Shown here piece after piece: positions 35,306-48,200 of a DNA stretch of 64,000 bases. Each line of letters opens with the position of its first letter. Position 1 is the stretch's first letter. The position numbers were made by a program, and so were the translations under genes. Source of the stretch: Norana najaformis (Eukaryota > Annelida > Clitellata > Crassiclitellata > Hormogastridae); NCBI GenBank assembly GCA_964023275.1, contig OZ029927.1, positions 19,954,762-20,018,761 on the forward strand. The letters run 5' to 3'. The notes beneath the pieces are model-generated. The model made no database searches and was not told the origin of the DNA. It was given only the letters and a program-made list of their open reading frames with translations.

Positions 35306-37952
35306 ATGGCAGCCACTGGTGATAGCAAATCGTCCGCTGCGAAATCTAAAACAGGGGCAAAGGCTCTCTCCCAGGAACAGGTCATTGATGGATTTCAAGA
35401 ATTGCGAAATCAGCAGAAAGCTACAGCCGGAAAAATGGCCGAAGTTGAGATGGATCGAAAAGAGCACGAGTAAGTCGGACCCTTTGGGGCAAAGCATGAC
35501 TTCACGGCTTCTGCAAACGGTCTTTCTAACTACCGTACGGTTCCGTGCGATGCGAAACATTGCACCTTTGAATAGTGAATAAATTCAAGCGTAGTCCTGC
35601 AGATGTATCGCTGACGGTGCAAAATGTAATTTAAGGAAATTTCTGTGCCTTTCCCTCGCGCGTTTGCGATTGATAGTAAATTTAAATGCAGAAATGTCTG
35701 ATTAGAAATAATAATGGCGTTATTACATGTGTTGCTTGGCCACCTGTGACAGCCCTACCACGTTACAAATGTGGTAGGGCTGCCATTATCACTTGTAATA
35801 ATACAATACAATACAACTTATATTTATAACGCGCCTTAATAAAACAATGTCTTACTCAAAGGACGCGTTACAACATAATAATTAGTTATAGTACTGAGAG
35901 AATAAATGAGTCTTAAGTTTTAATTTAAATTTATCTATTGAAGAGCATCTTCGTAATAATGTTGGAATGTTACCAAATGTTGGCATCCTTACAAACCCTC
36001 TTAGCAAAGGGATTAGTTTATAAATCACAGGCACATGAGTGTGTGCATTGCCACACTTCCCATTTACTATTTGATTTCATTGGTTATGTAGTAGCCAGGA
36101 ATCAGGGCTGTTCTTAAAAGTTCTGTAGAAACCAAACAGGAACGTAGCGCAAAAGATTGCTCGTAGTTATTCTCGTACAGAGATGTTGCGTCTCCATTAA
36201 TCTGTTCTAGTTGTAGAAGATTTTAGGGATTTCAACTGTGGCTATTACGAATTGTGCACAATACTTAGACCTAGCTAAACTTAGAAGAACCATACTTGAT
36301 TTCTGTTTTCTGACCCATCGGATTTCAGCTTGGCTTCTCCAACGGATTAAGATTTTTACTACAATTTCACTCTAAGCGACCACTGATTGATAGTTATGCA
36401 CTATGATGATGGCGCTGTAGAAGTCATTAGATTAGATTATTTAAATTGATAGGAAATTTTTTGGTTTGCCAGCCTCGTTTTGGAAGCCCTGAAGGGAATC
36501 GATAGCAGTCGAAAGTGTTTTCGTATGGTTGGTGGAGTCCTTGTTGAGCGAACAGTTGCCGAAGTTCTGCCTGCCATTGCTACTAACTATGAGCAGGTAA
36601 ACTGAACATTTTGGATACTTTGATTTTTCTAAAAATGTGCTCATACCACTCACACAAATAGATTTGAGATAAATCTTAAGGGCAGTTGGTTGTGGCTAGC
36701 TATTTTATACCAAAGAAAGACTTGTGTAATTGTAATTTGAGATTTTTAAAGCGCCTCTTAGAGGATAAACTCAACAGAGGTGGCTTCTGTGCCTTATATG
36801 CACACCTCTGAACCTGAGTGTGAGAATGCCGGTTCGTGTCCCAGTCAGGGCTTATTTCAGAGATTTAAATCTCGGGCTAGCACAGTCCGTACATGAGAAC
36901 CTTAAATGGCGGGGCATCCATTCAAATGGGCAGTGCTGGTGAAGGATCTCACCTGAGTCATTCATTGAAAAATGAGCAGGGTTGAGACCATACAGTCGCT
37001 ATAGAAAAACGTGTACGTATGCTTGTCCAGATTTTTGGAATTCACTGCCACCAGCTTTGCATGTCCATTTTCTTTTTCATGCTCATTTTACAAACATTGA
37101 AGGCTTATCTTTTTGAGCTAACCACACTTTTTAAGTGAATTCATAACTGAATACGATACATATGTCTGATTATTTATAGTAGCACTTATGTAAGTAAATG
37201 AAAAAGGTGTACAATGTGCTTAGAATCAAGTTTTAGCAAAGAATCTAGTATTATGATCAGTGGTGACTTTTCAAGTTAACTGATAATTGTTTACTTGTAG
37301 AAGAACCTGTCGTTCTTAGTTAACACCCTCTGAAATAAACTCCCATGAGAATTACAATTATTTGATCCATAATATGAACTTACCATCACTTCACCCCTTC
37401 CAATCTCTGTGCAGGTCTTCCACTCGAGACTGAAAACACTTCTCTAGTGTAGACCTTATCCTGATTCCTGTCTTTCCCTTTATCTATCCTGCAGATCCAA
37501 TTCCAAACCACCCACCATAGCCATCTGACTGTCTGCCTACCTGACTCTTGGATCTTGGAATCTAACCCTTCCTGCCTATCGATTTTGGTTTGACTGAGCG
37601 CCTGTGAATAAGCTGGTTCCCGTGATTTTTTGTTGGGTGCTGTAGAAATCATGAGATTACGATTACAGACTTTACTGCAATTCAGGCTAGCAGGCACAGC
37701 CCTTTGAGAGTTACTTAAAATGCAATGTATTATGCGTCTGAATGCATAAATACATGCACTATACATTTGCTTGGTTTGCAGCTGGGAAAGTTGCATGAAG
37801 TGCTGCAGCAACAACTCGAATCAAAAGGCCGAGAACTGCAAGAATACCGAGAGAAGTACAACATCCGGATACGAGGAGAGGAGGAGAAGAGCCCTGCATC
37901 GCAGGACAGTGCTGCAAAGGCCGGAGTCCTTGTGGCACAGGACGGATCTTAG
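35306..37952 (+). CDS. PFDN2: Prefoldin subunit 2, 3 exons, complete
   Basis: Beta-type subunit of the hexameric prefoldin co-chaperone, which passes unfolded actin and tubulin to the CCT chaperonin in the cytosol. Exons 35306-35469, 36473-36596 and 37782-37952 join in frame to 152 aa. Residues 1-23 are a Ser/Ala/Lys leader. The first coiled-coil helix contains EQVIDGFQELRNQQ and MAEVEMDRKEHDLVLEAL. The beta-hairpin carries the family hallmark KCFRMVGGVLVERTVAEVLP, and the second helix LHEVLQQQLESKGRELQEYR continues to KYNIRIRGEEE. The end AGVLVAQDGS matches the human C-terminus. Length is as expected for the family (human about 154). Splice sites are GTAAGT, GTAAAC and two pyrimidine-led AGs. 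Confidence 0.95.
35750..35782. repeat. Short inverted repeat
   Basis: CAGCCCTACCAC and GTGGTAGGGCTG are separated by 9 bases, with a further matching ATAATGGC/GCCATTAT pair outside. In PFDN2 intron 1. Confidence 0.8.
35790..36010 (-). mobile_element. Retroelement 3' end, (TTGTA)n tail
   Basis: On the minus strand GGCGCGTTATAAATATAAGT leads into TTGTATTGTATTGTATTA, the same tail as at 9770. In PFDN2 intron 1. Confidence 0.5.
36300..36440 (+). repeat. Retroelement 3' UTR, (GATTA)n tail
   Basis: GGCGCTGTAGAAGTCATTAG then ATTAGATTA. The tail ends about 30 bases before the PFDN2 exon 2 acceptor. Confidence 0.6.
36735..37025 (+). repeat. SINE copy in PFDN2 intron 2
   Basis: B-box-like CGGTTCGTGTCCC, GAGATTTAAATCTCGGGCTA, CCTTAAATGGCGGGGC, GGTGAAGGATCTCACC, then GTCGCTATAGAAAAACGTG. 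The most complete example of this SINE. Confidence 0.65.
37380..37670 (+). mobile_element. Retroelement 3' end, (TTACGA)n family
   Basis: Plus-sense copy with CTGACTCTTGGATCTTGGA, TTGACTGAGCGCCTGTGAAT and GGTGCTGTAGAAATCATGAG and a short tail. In PFDN2 intron 2. Confidence 0.65.
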
Positions 37953-38252
37953 TTTCTGCCCCTTGTAGATTGACCTTAAACAATTTAATACAGTCTGTCG
38001 CATTGTGAGCTTTTTTACGTTTTCCTCAAGTCTGTCCTTGCGTTGGTTTACCCATCAGTGGTTATGTTTTGTTTGAGGATTGTAAGAACTTCTTAAACTG
38101 GTCTTGTGTGGCTTTGACAGTTTTTTTAAAGAACGAAAGCGGCTTCTGTTTAGTTTTTGTGTTTTCTTTAACTGGACTTTTTGCCAAAATGTAATGTGCT
38201 CACTTTCACGGGGTACTAAAGTGGAATATTGCGATTTTTCCCTTTTGCTGGT

Positions 38253-38258
38253 AATAAA
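38253..38258 (+). promoter_or_regulatory. Poly(A) signal of PFDN2
   Basis: AATAAA about 300 bases after the PFDN2 stop, followed by a T/G-rich stretch (TTGTGTTTCTG). Confidence 0.6.
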
Positions 38259-38259
38259 T

Positions 38260-41200
38260 CTTGTGTTTCTGAAAAATTTGTACTTGAGTACCATTTTCAA
38301 GTACTTGTAGTTGCAACCCAAGTTCCAGTACTTGCATCATTGTAAAGAAGTACTTGTAATTTTTATACCGCTGTATATTGGTAAATTCAGTAATGAGTGG
38401 TAGCCAGTCTAGGTTTAGTGCAGAGGAAACAAGTGCTGTTAATCTTTCAATATGTAGATTTTATTTTGTACTGGTGGGGGAGAATTACTCATTAAGGATG
38501 GGGTACAGTTTGGATGGGGCATAATTTGAATAATGCTTGTGTTTATATTATGTGTATTTCAATGTGTGAGACAGATTTTCAACTGGACTTTGTTGAGTAG
38601 GGGTGAAGTGAAGGATTGTGAGTGTTGTGTTGATGTCTGTAAGTTCTAACTATCCCCTGACCAGAGAGTTCTGAACACCCTTTGTAATCTTCCAATTGGA
38701 CTCTGTATAGTGGGGTGAAGTATTGTGTATACAGTCTAGTATCGGCAATGTTTTGACATCTAGGAGTTCTAGCTGTTCCTTCGACCTTTGTCCTTTGCAA
38801 GATTTATCTCGTTGCTTCTTAAGATAAGCGAGTGTACAGTAGTTAATGTTGGCAGATATTGAGACAAGATAATCGTGTTCAGGAGCTACCTGTAAAGAGG
38901 CATATAAATCCTGTTACGTTACAGTTACAGCTAACAGTTGGGTAACATCAATACATGTCTGGCTGTTTAATGCTGGATCTCTCTACAGATCTTTTACTGC
39001 ATAATACATATATGCATATGTGTCTATATAGCACATACATGTATAGCACAAAGGCGCTGCAACATGACTGTATATTTTAAATGTGGCTTAAGACTTCAGG
39101 TAAACCAGTTATGTTTTTGGGCTGAATGTGGTGGAAGAGCTTCAGTGTTTCAGTGGAAGATTGTTCCAGAAGGAAGGTCCAATGCTCGAGAAAGCGCAGA
39201 GTGCCTGAGCCGTCATGTAATCGTAAACTCTAGATTTCTACAGTGCCCAACAAAAGCTAAGTCACGGGAACCAGCTTATTCACAGAAGCTGAGAACAAAA
39301 TCAATAGGCAAGAAAGGTTTGGTTCCAGGTCAAGATCCAACAGTCGGGCAGGCAGACAGTCAGATGGCTATTGTGGATGGTGTTTGGAATAGTAGTTGGG
39401 GGGACTATTGGGTCCCATGGGCCACATAAGTGTTTGTCGAACTGACTGGCTCAACATGGGAACATGAAACTCCCTGATATATTCTTGGCCATGCAACCTG
39501 ACAATTGAGCCTCTTTGTGCATCATTAATTCTTCATGCATACTCTGAAGGGGCTAGTGGTAATGTCCCTAAATTTTGCCTGGCTTTTCATCTGTTTACAG
39601 TAATTTTTAGGCATTGCTTAACAGCTAATAAACAAGAAATGAAAAGTACTACAGCGATCAACTTCCGGTTTCCGATCAAAATCTGCACGGTTTTGGTCTG
39701 GCCAAAGAACTAAACATAAAGCACGGTTGGCAGAAATGAAGATAGTTTACTATTACTAGTCATAAGCACTTTAACCTATGGAAAACAACAGTGTGATTAC
39801 ATTGGGTGAAAAAGTAACTGATTTAAACCAAAAAGAACACAATTTACAGTATGTGGCTGAACTGACAAACCAGCAATTAAAAACAAGGCAGACTATCTTC
39901 AATAATCGCATTCCTTGGCAGCAGTCCTGGTTTGAAAAAGACGTGAATGAGCTAAAGGTGTTTTCGGATGTTTGATAAAACACTGTTAGGTATCTGACCA
40001 TCTAACTACGTGTGCAAGTATAATAGTTTCCCATTCCACTAGACTAGTTCTGAACTGCATAATCAGTTGTGGCTTTAGGTGTTAAAAATTGGAATCCCAG
40101 AAGATTCTTCAGTGGTGTTGCATGTTCATTTTAAAGAGTAATTTAATGTTCTGTAGACACTTCTTTGTCAGAAAGCTGTTGTCCGATTATCAGCAATTGG
40201 ACAGGAAGAGCAAAGCCATCACCTGAAATATAAATTTAAGAAAAATTTTAAATGTGCAAATAAAAAGTTAAATTTATAAAGCAATAAAATTTTACTCTTA
40301 TTGTTCCAGAACTTTCTTTTACTCCACAAAGAATTAAGTCCTGTTGGGATCACTTCTACCCTGGGAAAACATTTAAACAGTTTAGACATTCAAATAATGT
40401 GAAATTTAAAAAGTTATGAAAAAATGAAGAAAATAATGAAATGAAATTTAATTAGATCCAGAATGCAATATTGAAGTATGAGCAATATAGGGCAGTTGTG
40501 AAAATTGCTTGCGTTGTGATAATGATGGATAGATTCACTGTTTCCAGCACAAAATAGCATTATAAATGCTGTTGAGTACTTCAGAGTTTTGGAATATTTT
40601 AAAAAATTAATAAGTTAATGGCAAGGCTAAATGTACCTGTAAAAGTACTGAAGTGAATCCTATCCACAGCTGAAGTACTTATTCTTTGATGTGGAAGCTG
40701 CATCCAATTCTTCAACAGTCTCTTCTCGAAGAGATTTTGTTCAGTTTCCTTGCTTGAAAGTTCATCCACTTAAAGACCACAAGAACCAGTCTAAGTCTCT
40801 AATAATTTACTTTCTGCTGTCTAGATGTGAGCTAAATCTCTCACTGTTGAAACAGCAGTTGAACTGATAAAGATGTAAACTGAATCTTCCAGATATTGAA
40901 TAAGAGAATCAACATAATAACAGTCCACGAGTAGATTGCCATATTAACAAGCAAAACTGTTGATTTCTGCAGAAAGTCTTCATCAGTAAGTTGGATGAAA
41001 ATGTCTAACTTACGAGAACCTTCATGTACCATAGTACCTGCTAAGAAAGGCATCTGTTGTAAGTTCCATTAATTAACTCGCAGTTAATTACAACAGACCA
41101 AATTCTAATGAAATCAATACTTTGCAGATACCTAAATACTGTTGCTGCACGTGTTGCTATACTTCAGTTAGTGTGACAGTAACTGGCAACATTTCATGCC

Positions 41201-42233
41201 CAGTCACATATATCCTTATCTATTTACAGCGAACACACTTCTTTCAGTGCTATCTGGAACACACACAGCAAACTATAGGCTATTCAGCTGAGAAGCATTT
41301 TCTATTCAGCCAATCAAGCATATTCTGTGCAGCGTAAAGAGTATCATTTGCTGTTTGGCTGAAAAAATATCAACTATTCAGCTGATAAAGATCTGCTGTT
41401 GAAAGGTACTGCCATCGTCTTCTATTCAGCCAAAAATGTATAGAAAATTTAGCTGAAAAGTCATCCTTTGCACAAAGCTGATAACACAAAAGATTATTGT
41501 ACATATAAAATACAGGCTAATAACCGTCAGTGTTTTCATTTTCAAGATGACTTTCAGATGACGTTTGTTCACTTATTCTTCCTACTTAACTGCAAATCGT
41601 TGTCCGAGTGGACTTACATTGTGGCACATCGACACAGCCTCTAAAATTCAGATGGGCAGAGAGCCTGGACAGTCTTGACAATTACTAAAGTTTCTCACTG
41701 GTTTGTTTGCTGCATAGAGTTTTAATTCGATTAAATGAAACTGAAAACAGCTGAATGTCGACTCCCATCTTTGAGCCATCATTCACCAAAACAGACTTTA
41801 ACTGCTAAGCAAGGCACTTGTTGAGGCAAACGAGATCTAAAGAAAATGGTGATCCTTCACTTTTTGTATTCTTTACAGACAGAACATCCAGGTACTTGAA
41901 CATGAGAAGGAATCTTGCCTCTTGAAACGGTTCTTTAGGGGAAATATCAGCCCAATAGAGAATTTTCAAGTTCGATTGGGTTTGATGTTAAACCAGCTTG
42001 TACCCAGCAGTAAAATAAATCCAGTGGGTTGAGAAAACGCCCAGCATGTACAGTATCCCACTTAGGTTAAGTGCTAAACTGAAACTCTAGCAGCACAATT
42101 CCGTAATTGTTGGATTGATCTATATCTGAATGCAAACCAATGAAAACCAATACCGATTCAAAATGGAGAAGAACTGACGAATTAACGAAGAATACACATT
42201 GGAATTTTTAGAAAGCTAGTTCTGAGTCTGGCA
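38260..42233. other. PFDN2/giant-gene convergent spacer
   Basis: AT-rich sequence between two convergent genes. It should hold the 3' UTR of the giant minus-strand gene, but no well-placed AATAAA was found near its stop. The segment 41265-41460 repeats a TATTCAGCTGA-like motif. A 65-codon plus-strand frame at 39778-39975 has no family resemblance I recognise. Confidence 0.5.
39210..39400 (-). mobile_element. Retroelement 3' end, (TTACGA)n family
   Basis: Minus-sense copy with TAATCGTAAACTCTAGATTT at the tail and GGTTCCAGGTCAAGATCCAA further in. Between PFDN2 and the giant gene. Confidence 0.6.
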
Positions 42234-45200
42234 TCAAGACTGACGATGACGTAAATCTCTTCGTCTTTGAGGATCTGTCGTATCCGGGACCAAGGCTCCC
42301 GGTTCCCGCACATCGGAGGACGTGTGCACCGGATGGGGTGTTGCCTGCTGGTTGGGTGTGCATACTTCAGGCTGCGTTATAACAGGCGGTTGCTGTTGCG
42401 GAAGTGACTCCATGGATATCTTGAACTTTGGCTTCTCTGCGGGTTGAATTGAAGTAAGAGCCGGTCGATGGTGTAACTCTGGAGCGTCGAAGAACACATC
42501 CTCACTGGTTCCAGCCGGCAACTGAGGCTGAAGCGGAATGCCGGTCTGCTGAATCACTGCAGGAATATACGGACCCTCGACCATCGCTCTTTCTGTCTTA
42601 ACCTGCAGCGTCTTCGTTTTCGTGACTGATTTCTTGAGTCCAGTTCCATCCGGAAGTGCCTCTTCAGATTCCTGTTCGTACGTCTCAATCTGCGGCTGAG
42701 GCTCTACAGTGTCCGTGTAGACCTTCATCTCTGGCGGCAGTCCCTGCCCGTCCTCTCCGGCCTCGGGACCTTCCATCACGATTCGCTTAACGATGGTCTG
42801 TTTCTGACGAGTCTTGATAATCTTGCGCACGATGACTCGGCCATCCGGTAGGGTTTCCTCTCTTTCCTGGACTTCCGTGACGATTTCCGGCTCGCCCTCC
42901 ACTGTGTCCGTGTAAACGCGCAGGCTTGAACGCGACGAGATGGAATCACTTGGCGACACGAGTTCGGCCGGAGAAGTCAGCGAAGCCAGCGACGAAGCTG
43001 AAGACAAATAATCTCGTGATTCGCTACGCCCCGATCGCATGCTAGAGGTTTCGGACAGTTCCGTATCGGGAATTTCTTCCGTGACTATGTCTTCAACCAC
43101 TTCTCCGTCGTGTCGAACCTTCCGTACTTTGTGCGTTATTAGTTTCTTTGTACGAGTTTTGATGACCTGTCTTCTCCGATCAGGACCTTCTACTTCTTCG
43201 ATGATATATGGCGAAGGTAACAGCTGTGGTGAGACCGTTCGCTCTGCAGACCCTATTCTTCGTTCTCGTGGCCCTTTTCCAGTTACCTTTACTTTTGGAG
43301 GAAGTGGAGAACGTGGAGGACGTCCCTCAAAGCCTCGTCCGCTGAATCCAGGTTCTGGAGAGAATGGTCCTGTCGTCTGATCCCTGATTTCCGGTTCCTG
43401 ATCTTCAGATTCAGAAACTTCTCTACGTCTTGGAGGTTTCGCCTGGTCCTGAGGTACAGCGGCTGTTTCATGTGGTTCATCAGCACGTCTGCTACTTGAC
43501 TCCAGCCCAGTTTTAGAAAGAAACACCGGTGCCTGGAGAGGCTCACCAAAAGATTTCATGCTCACTTCGGCTTCAGTTGGCATTTGCGGCGTAGGTAATG
43601 ATACTTCAACTTCAGAAGGCACTTTATGTTTAACTTCTGCTGCATGTGCACCTTGTGTAATTCCAGTCAGTACTTCTGCTTCTGGCACAAATTCAGGCAC
43701 TTTTTCTTTAACCTTGGGTGAAGGTATTTCTGGCACAGTTTTAGCAACGACCTGTAATGCTTCTGCATTAACATCGAGCTCAGTTTCTTTCAACTCTGGT
43801 GCAGTTAATACTAAGGTAGTTTCAGCAGATACTGGTACAGCTTCTGGTGTAAAAACAAGTACCTTATCTTCTTGAACCTCCGGTGAAGGTAATTTGTGAG
43901 CAATTTCGGCAGGTACTGGTATTGCCTCTGGTGCAATAGCAGACACCTTTTCTGGTGAAGGTACTCCTGTTGTAGTTTCAGACATCTTTTCTTTAACCTC
44001 TATTGCAGGTACTCCTGGTATTATTTCAGCAGGTATCGGCAGTGTGTCAGCTGCAAGCTCAGGTGCCTTATCTTTAACATCTGGTGCATGTGCTACTGGT
44101 GTAATTTCTGCAGGTATTGGTAACTTTTCTGTAACCTCTGGTCCAGGAACTCCTGGTTTAGTTTCAGCCGGTACTTCTTCTGGTGTTTCTTTGACCTCTG
44201 GCGCAGTTACTGTTGATACGGTTTCAGCAGATACTGGTAATCCTGTTGCAATTTCAAACACCTTTTCTTTTCCCTCTGGCGCATGTACTCCTGGTGTAGT
44301 TTCAGGAAGTACTGGTACTGCTTCTGTTGGTTCAGAAACCTTTTCCTTAACCTCTGCTGTGGTTATTGTTGATGCAGTTTCAGCAGGTACTGTTACTGCT
44401 GCTGGTGTAATTTCAGGCAGCGTTTCTTTAACCTTTGCCGAAAATAGCCCGGGTGTAGTTTCAGCAGGTACTGGTACTGTTTCTGGTGTTACAGATACAT
44501 GTTGTTTAACCTCTGCTGCAGGTACTCCTGTTGCAATTTGAGCAGGTACTGTTTCTGCTTCTGGTGCAATCTCAGGGACCTTTTCCGTAACATCTGCTCC
44601 AGGTACTCCTGGTTTAATTTCAGCAGGTATTTCTTCTGATGTTTCAGTTGCAAGTACTCCTGGTGTAGTTTCAGCAGGTACTGGTACCTCTGTTGTAATT
44701 TCAAGCACCTTTACTTTCGCCTCTGGTGCAAGTATTTCTGGTGTGGTTTCAGCAGGTGCTGGTACTCCTGCAGTAGTTTCAACCACTTTTTCCTTTGCCT
44801 CTGGTGTATGTACTCCTGATGCAGTTTCAGTAGATACTGGCAGTACTTCAGATGCAGTCTCAGATGCCTTATCTTTAACCTCTGGTGCAGATACTCCTGG
44901 TGTAGTTTCAGCAGCCATTGGTATTACTTCTGTTGCTTCAGGCATCTTTTCCTTAACCTCGGCTGTGGGTGTTCCTGGTGTACTTTCAGGAGCCACTGGT
45001 ACTGTTTCTGGTGTCATTTCAGGCACCTTTTCTTTGACCTCTGCAGCAAGTATTTCGAGTGCAGTTTCAGCAGGTATTGGTACTGCTTCTGGTGTAATTT
45101 CTGGCACCTTTTCTTTAACCTCAGGTGCAAGTATTTTGGGTGTAGTTTCAGCTGAAGACACCTTTTGTTCAACCTCTAGTGCAGTCAGATCAGGAATTGT

Positions 45201-48200
45201 TTCAGAAGGTACTTGAACTGACTCTGATGCAACTTCCAGAACCTTTTCTTTAACCTCAGCTGCAAGTATTTCGGGTGTAGTTTCAGCTGAAGACACCTTT
45301 TGTTCAACCTCTAGTGCAGTCAGTTCTGGAATTGTTTCAGGAGGTACTTGAACTGACTCTGGTGCAATTTCAGGCCCCTTTTGTTTAGCTTCTGGTGCGG
45401 GTACTACTGATGTAGTTTCAGAAGGTACTGATACTGACTCAAGTGCTATTACAGGCGCCTTTTCTTCAACTTCTACCGCAGGTATACTTTCATCATGTGC
45501 TAGTACTGATTCTAGTGTAATCTCAGATGGCCTTTCTTTAAACTCTGCTTGTGTTGTTACAAAAAGTTCTGGTACTGCTTCCGGTGCAATGTCAGAAAGT
45601 ACTGGTTCTAGTACTGGTTCTAATACTGGTTTTAGCACTGTTTGAATCTCTGCATGTTCTTTGTCTCTCACCCCTGATATCGGTACGTCTGAAGTAGTCT
45701 CATGGATTCGAAGTGTGGCTTCTACTGGACTTTCTGTAAATTGCCCAAGTTTTACCTCCTGTATAGCTCTAGCGTCTATAGATTCTTCTGCCGACAAAGG
45801 TGTAGTTTCAAGAAGTGACGCCTCTTTAGCTTCTGGAGCTGTTTCCATTCTTAAAGTTTCTAAGCTCTTTGGTGTTTCATGATATGTTGCACTCTCCGGG
45901 ATCAGATCTGCTACATTTTGAATTCCATTTGGAGGCGTAATTGGGATTACGTAGGCAGCTAAGTCTGCCACAAAGTGATCGCCTCTTAGCCCTGGTTTGG
46001 TGTCATCACTTCGTTGAGTCTGCTCTTCAAGTTTTACCGGCAAACTTTCTGGTTTTTGAGGCCGTGTTACTTGGATTTCTTGGCTGCTTTGAGCAGCTTT
46101 TGCCTCCGGAGTTTCTGGTACAGCTTCAGCATAAGCGGAATCTACAGTTTTAGTTTCTACAAGGGTGTCAAGTATGGCTACTTCACTGACCATAGATGTT
46201 TTCGGTAGTCCTGATTTTTCTTCAGTGAGCACTGCTTGTTTTGCGTCTTCGGTAAGGTCGTTTATAACTTCTCCAACTGGTGAACTTGAAATTGGAATAA
46301 TTCCAACTGACTTTTCCTGACTCGCCAAAGACTCTTCAGTTTGTCTGGTGGTCTGAACTTCAATGGTAGAAGCTGGAACCATAGCTTCTTCACTTAAAGA
46401 GACGTCTTTAGTTCCCAGAATGGTCTTAACCTGTGTGGTTTCTGCATATGAATCAGCGACTGCTGGTGGAAATGTTTCCTCAGGAGCTGCAGTTTCTGTT
46501 GCTGGTTGTGTGGTCTCAGCTTGAGGGGGTGCTGCGATTGTCATTGGTGCAGTGACTTCATCCGTTCGTTGAACAATAGAAACTATATCTTTCGATTCTC
46601 CGGTATCACCTGTTGTGGCCGTTTCTGATGGTTCTAGACTAGTGCCTGGTTGTAATAGTCTTGGTTTTTCTTCCGTAGTCAGAGCATATGTTCCTTCTGG
46701 CTCAGTTTCTAATAGATCTGTTGTAGCAGCTGTTACAGGTAGGCCTGCTGATGGTGTTCCAAAATCGTTCTGTTCTGGCACTGCATATTGTTGTTTGGGT
46801 TCTTTGGGCTCTTCTTTTGATTCTGAAACCGGCAGTTTCTCTCCAGCTTCAGGTATTTTATCTACTTCAGACTCTTTTACTTCTTCAGGTTTAGCCTCTT
46901 CTGTCACAGGTAGCTGCTCTTCTGGAACTGATACCTTTCCTTCCTCCACTTTAGTCTCTCCTGAAACAGGCAGTTTAGATATTATACATTCTTCAGGTAT
47001 ATAACCTCCTTCAGGTTGAGCCTCCTCTGTCACAGAAAGTTGCACTTCTGGTACTGATGCTTTAACTTCTTCCAATTTAGTCTCTGCTGAAACTGGCAGT
47101 ATTTGTCGAAGTTCAGGTATTTTACCTTCTTCAGGTTTAACCTCCCCTGTCACAGGTAACTGCTCTTCAGGAACTGATATTTTCATTTCGTGCACCTTAG
47201 TCTCTGCTGAAACAGGCTGTTTCTCTCCAGGGTCAGATATTTTACCTTCTTCATGTATTTTCTTTTCTTCAGGTTTAACCTCCTTTGTCTTGGGTAGTTG
47301 CTCTTCTGGAACTGATATCTTTGCTTCTTGCACCTTAGCTTCCAAAGAAACTGGTACTTGTTTTTTCGCTTCAGACTCAGGTATCTCAGCTGTTTCACGT
47401 ATTTGAATGTCATCATATTTCAGCTGTTCAGTGGCAGGTAACTGTTTTTCTGGCATGAATACCTGGTGAAGTTCTTGCAGAGCACCTCCTATTGCTGCTT
47501 TTACAATTGCCTCGGCTTGTTGAAAGAAAATGTCATTTTCTTCTACAACTTTGTGTAAGTTATTTTCTCCAAGTTTAGCCTCCTCTGTCACAGGCAATTG
47601 TTCTCCTGGGACTGATTCTTTTGCTTCTTCCACTTTAGTCTCTGCTGAAACAGGTAGTTCTTGTCGAAGTTCATGTATATTACTTTCTTCAAGTTTAGCC
47701 TCTTCTGTCACAGGCAGTTGTTCTCCTAGGACTGATATTTTTGCTTCTTCCACTTTAGCCTCTGCTGAAACAGGTAGTTCTTGTCGAAGTTCATGTATGT
47801 TACCTTCTTCGGTTAGTTTACTTTCTTCAAGTTTAGCCTCTTCTATCACAGGCAGTTGTTCTCCTGGGACTGATACTTTAGCTTCTTCCACTTTAGTCTC
47901 TGCTGAAACAGGTAGTTCTTGTCGAAGTTCATGTATGTTACCTTCTTCAGGTAGTTTACTTTCTTCAAGTTTAGCCTCTTCTGTCACAGGCAGTTGTTCT
48001 CCTGGGACTGATACTTTAGCTTCTTCCACTTTAGTCTCTGCTGAAACAAGTAGTTCTTGTCGAAGTTCATGTGTGTTACCTTCTTTGGGTAGTTTATTTT
48101 CTTCAAGTTTAACCTCCTCTGTCACAAGCACCTCTTCTGGAACTGATACTTTAGCTTCTTCCACTTTCATCTCTGCTGAAACAGGGCGTTCTCGAAGTTC

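Noticed and set aside
39778-39975. 65-codon plus-strand frame with a clean start and stop
   Set aside because: AT-rich, isolated, and no recognisable family or splice context; compatible with chance.
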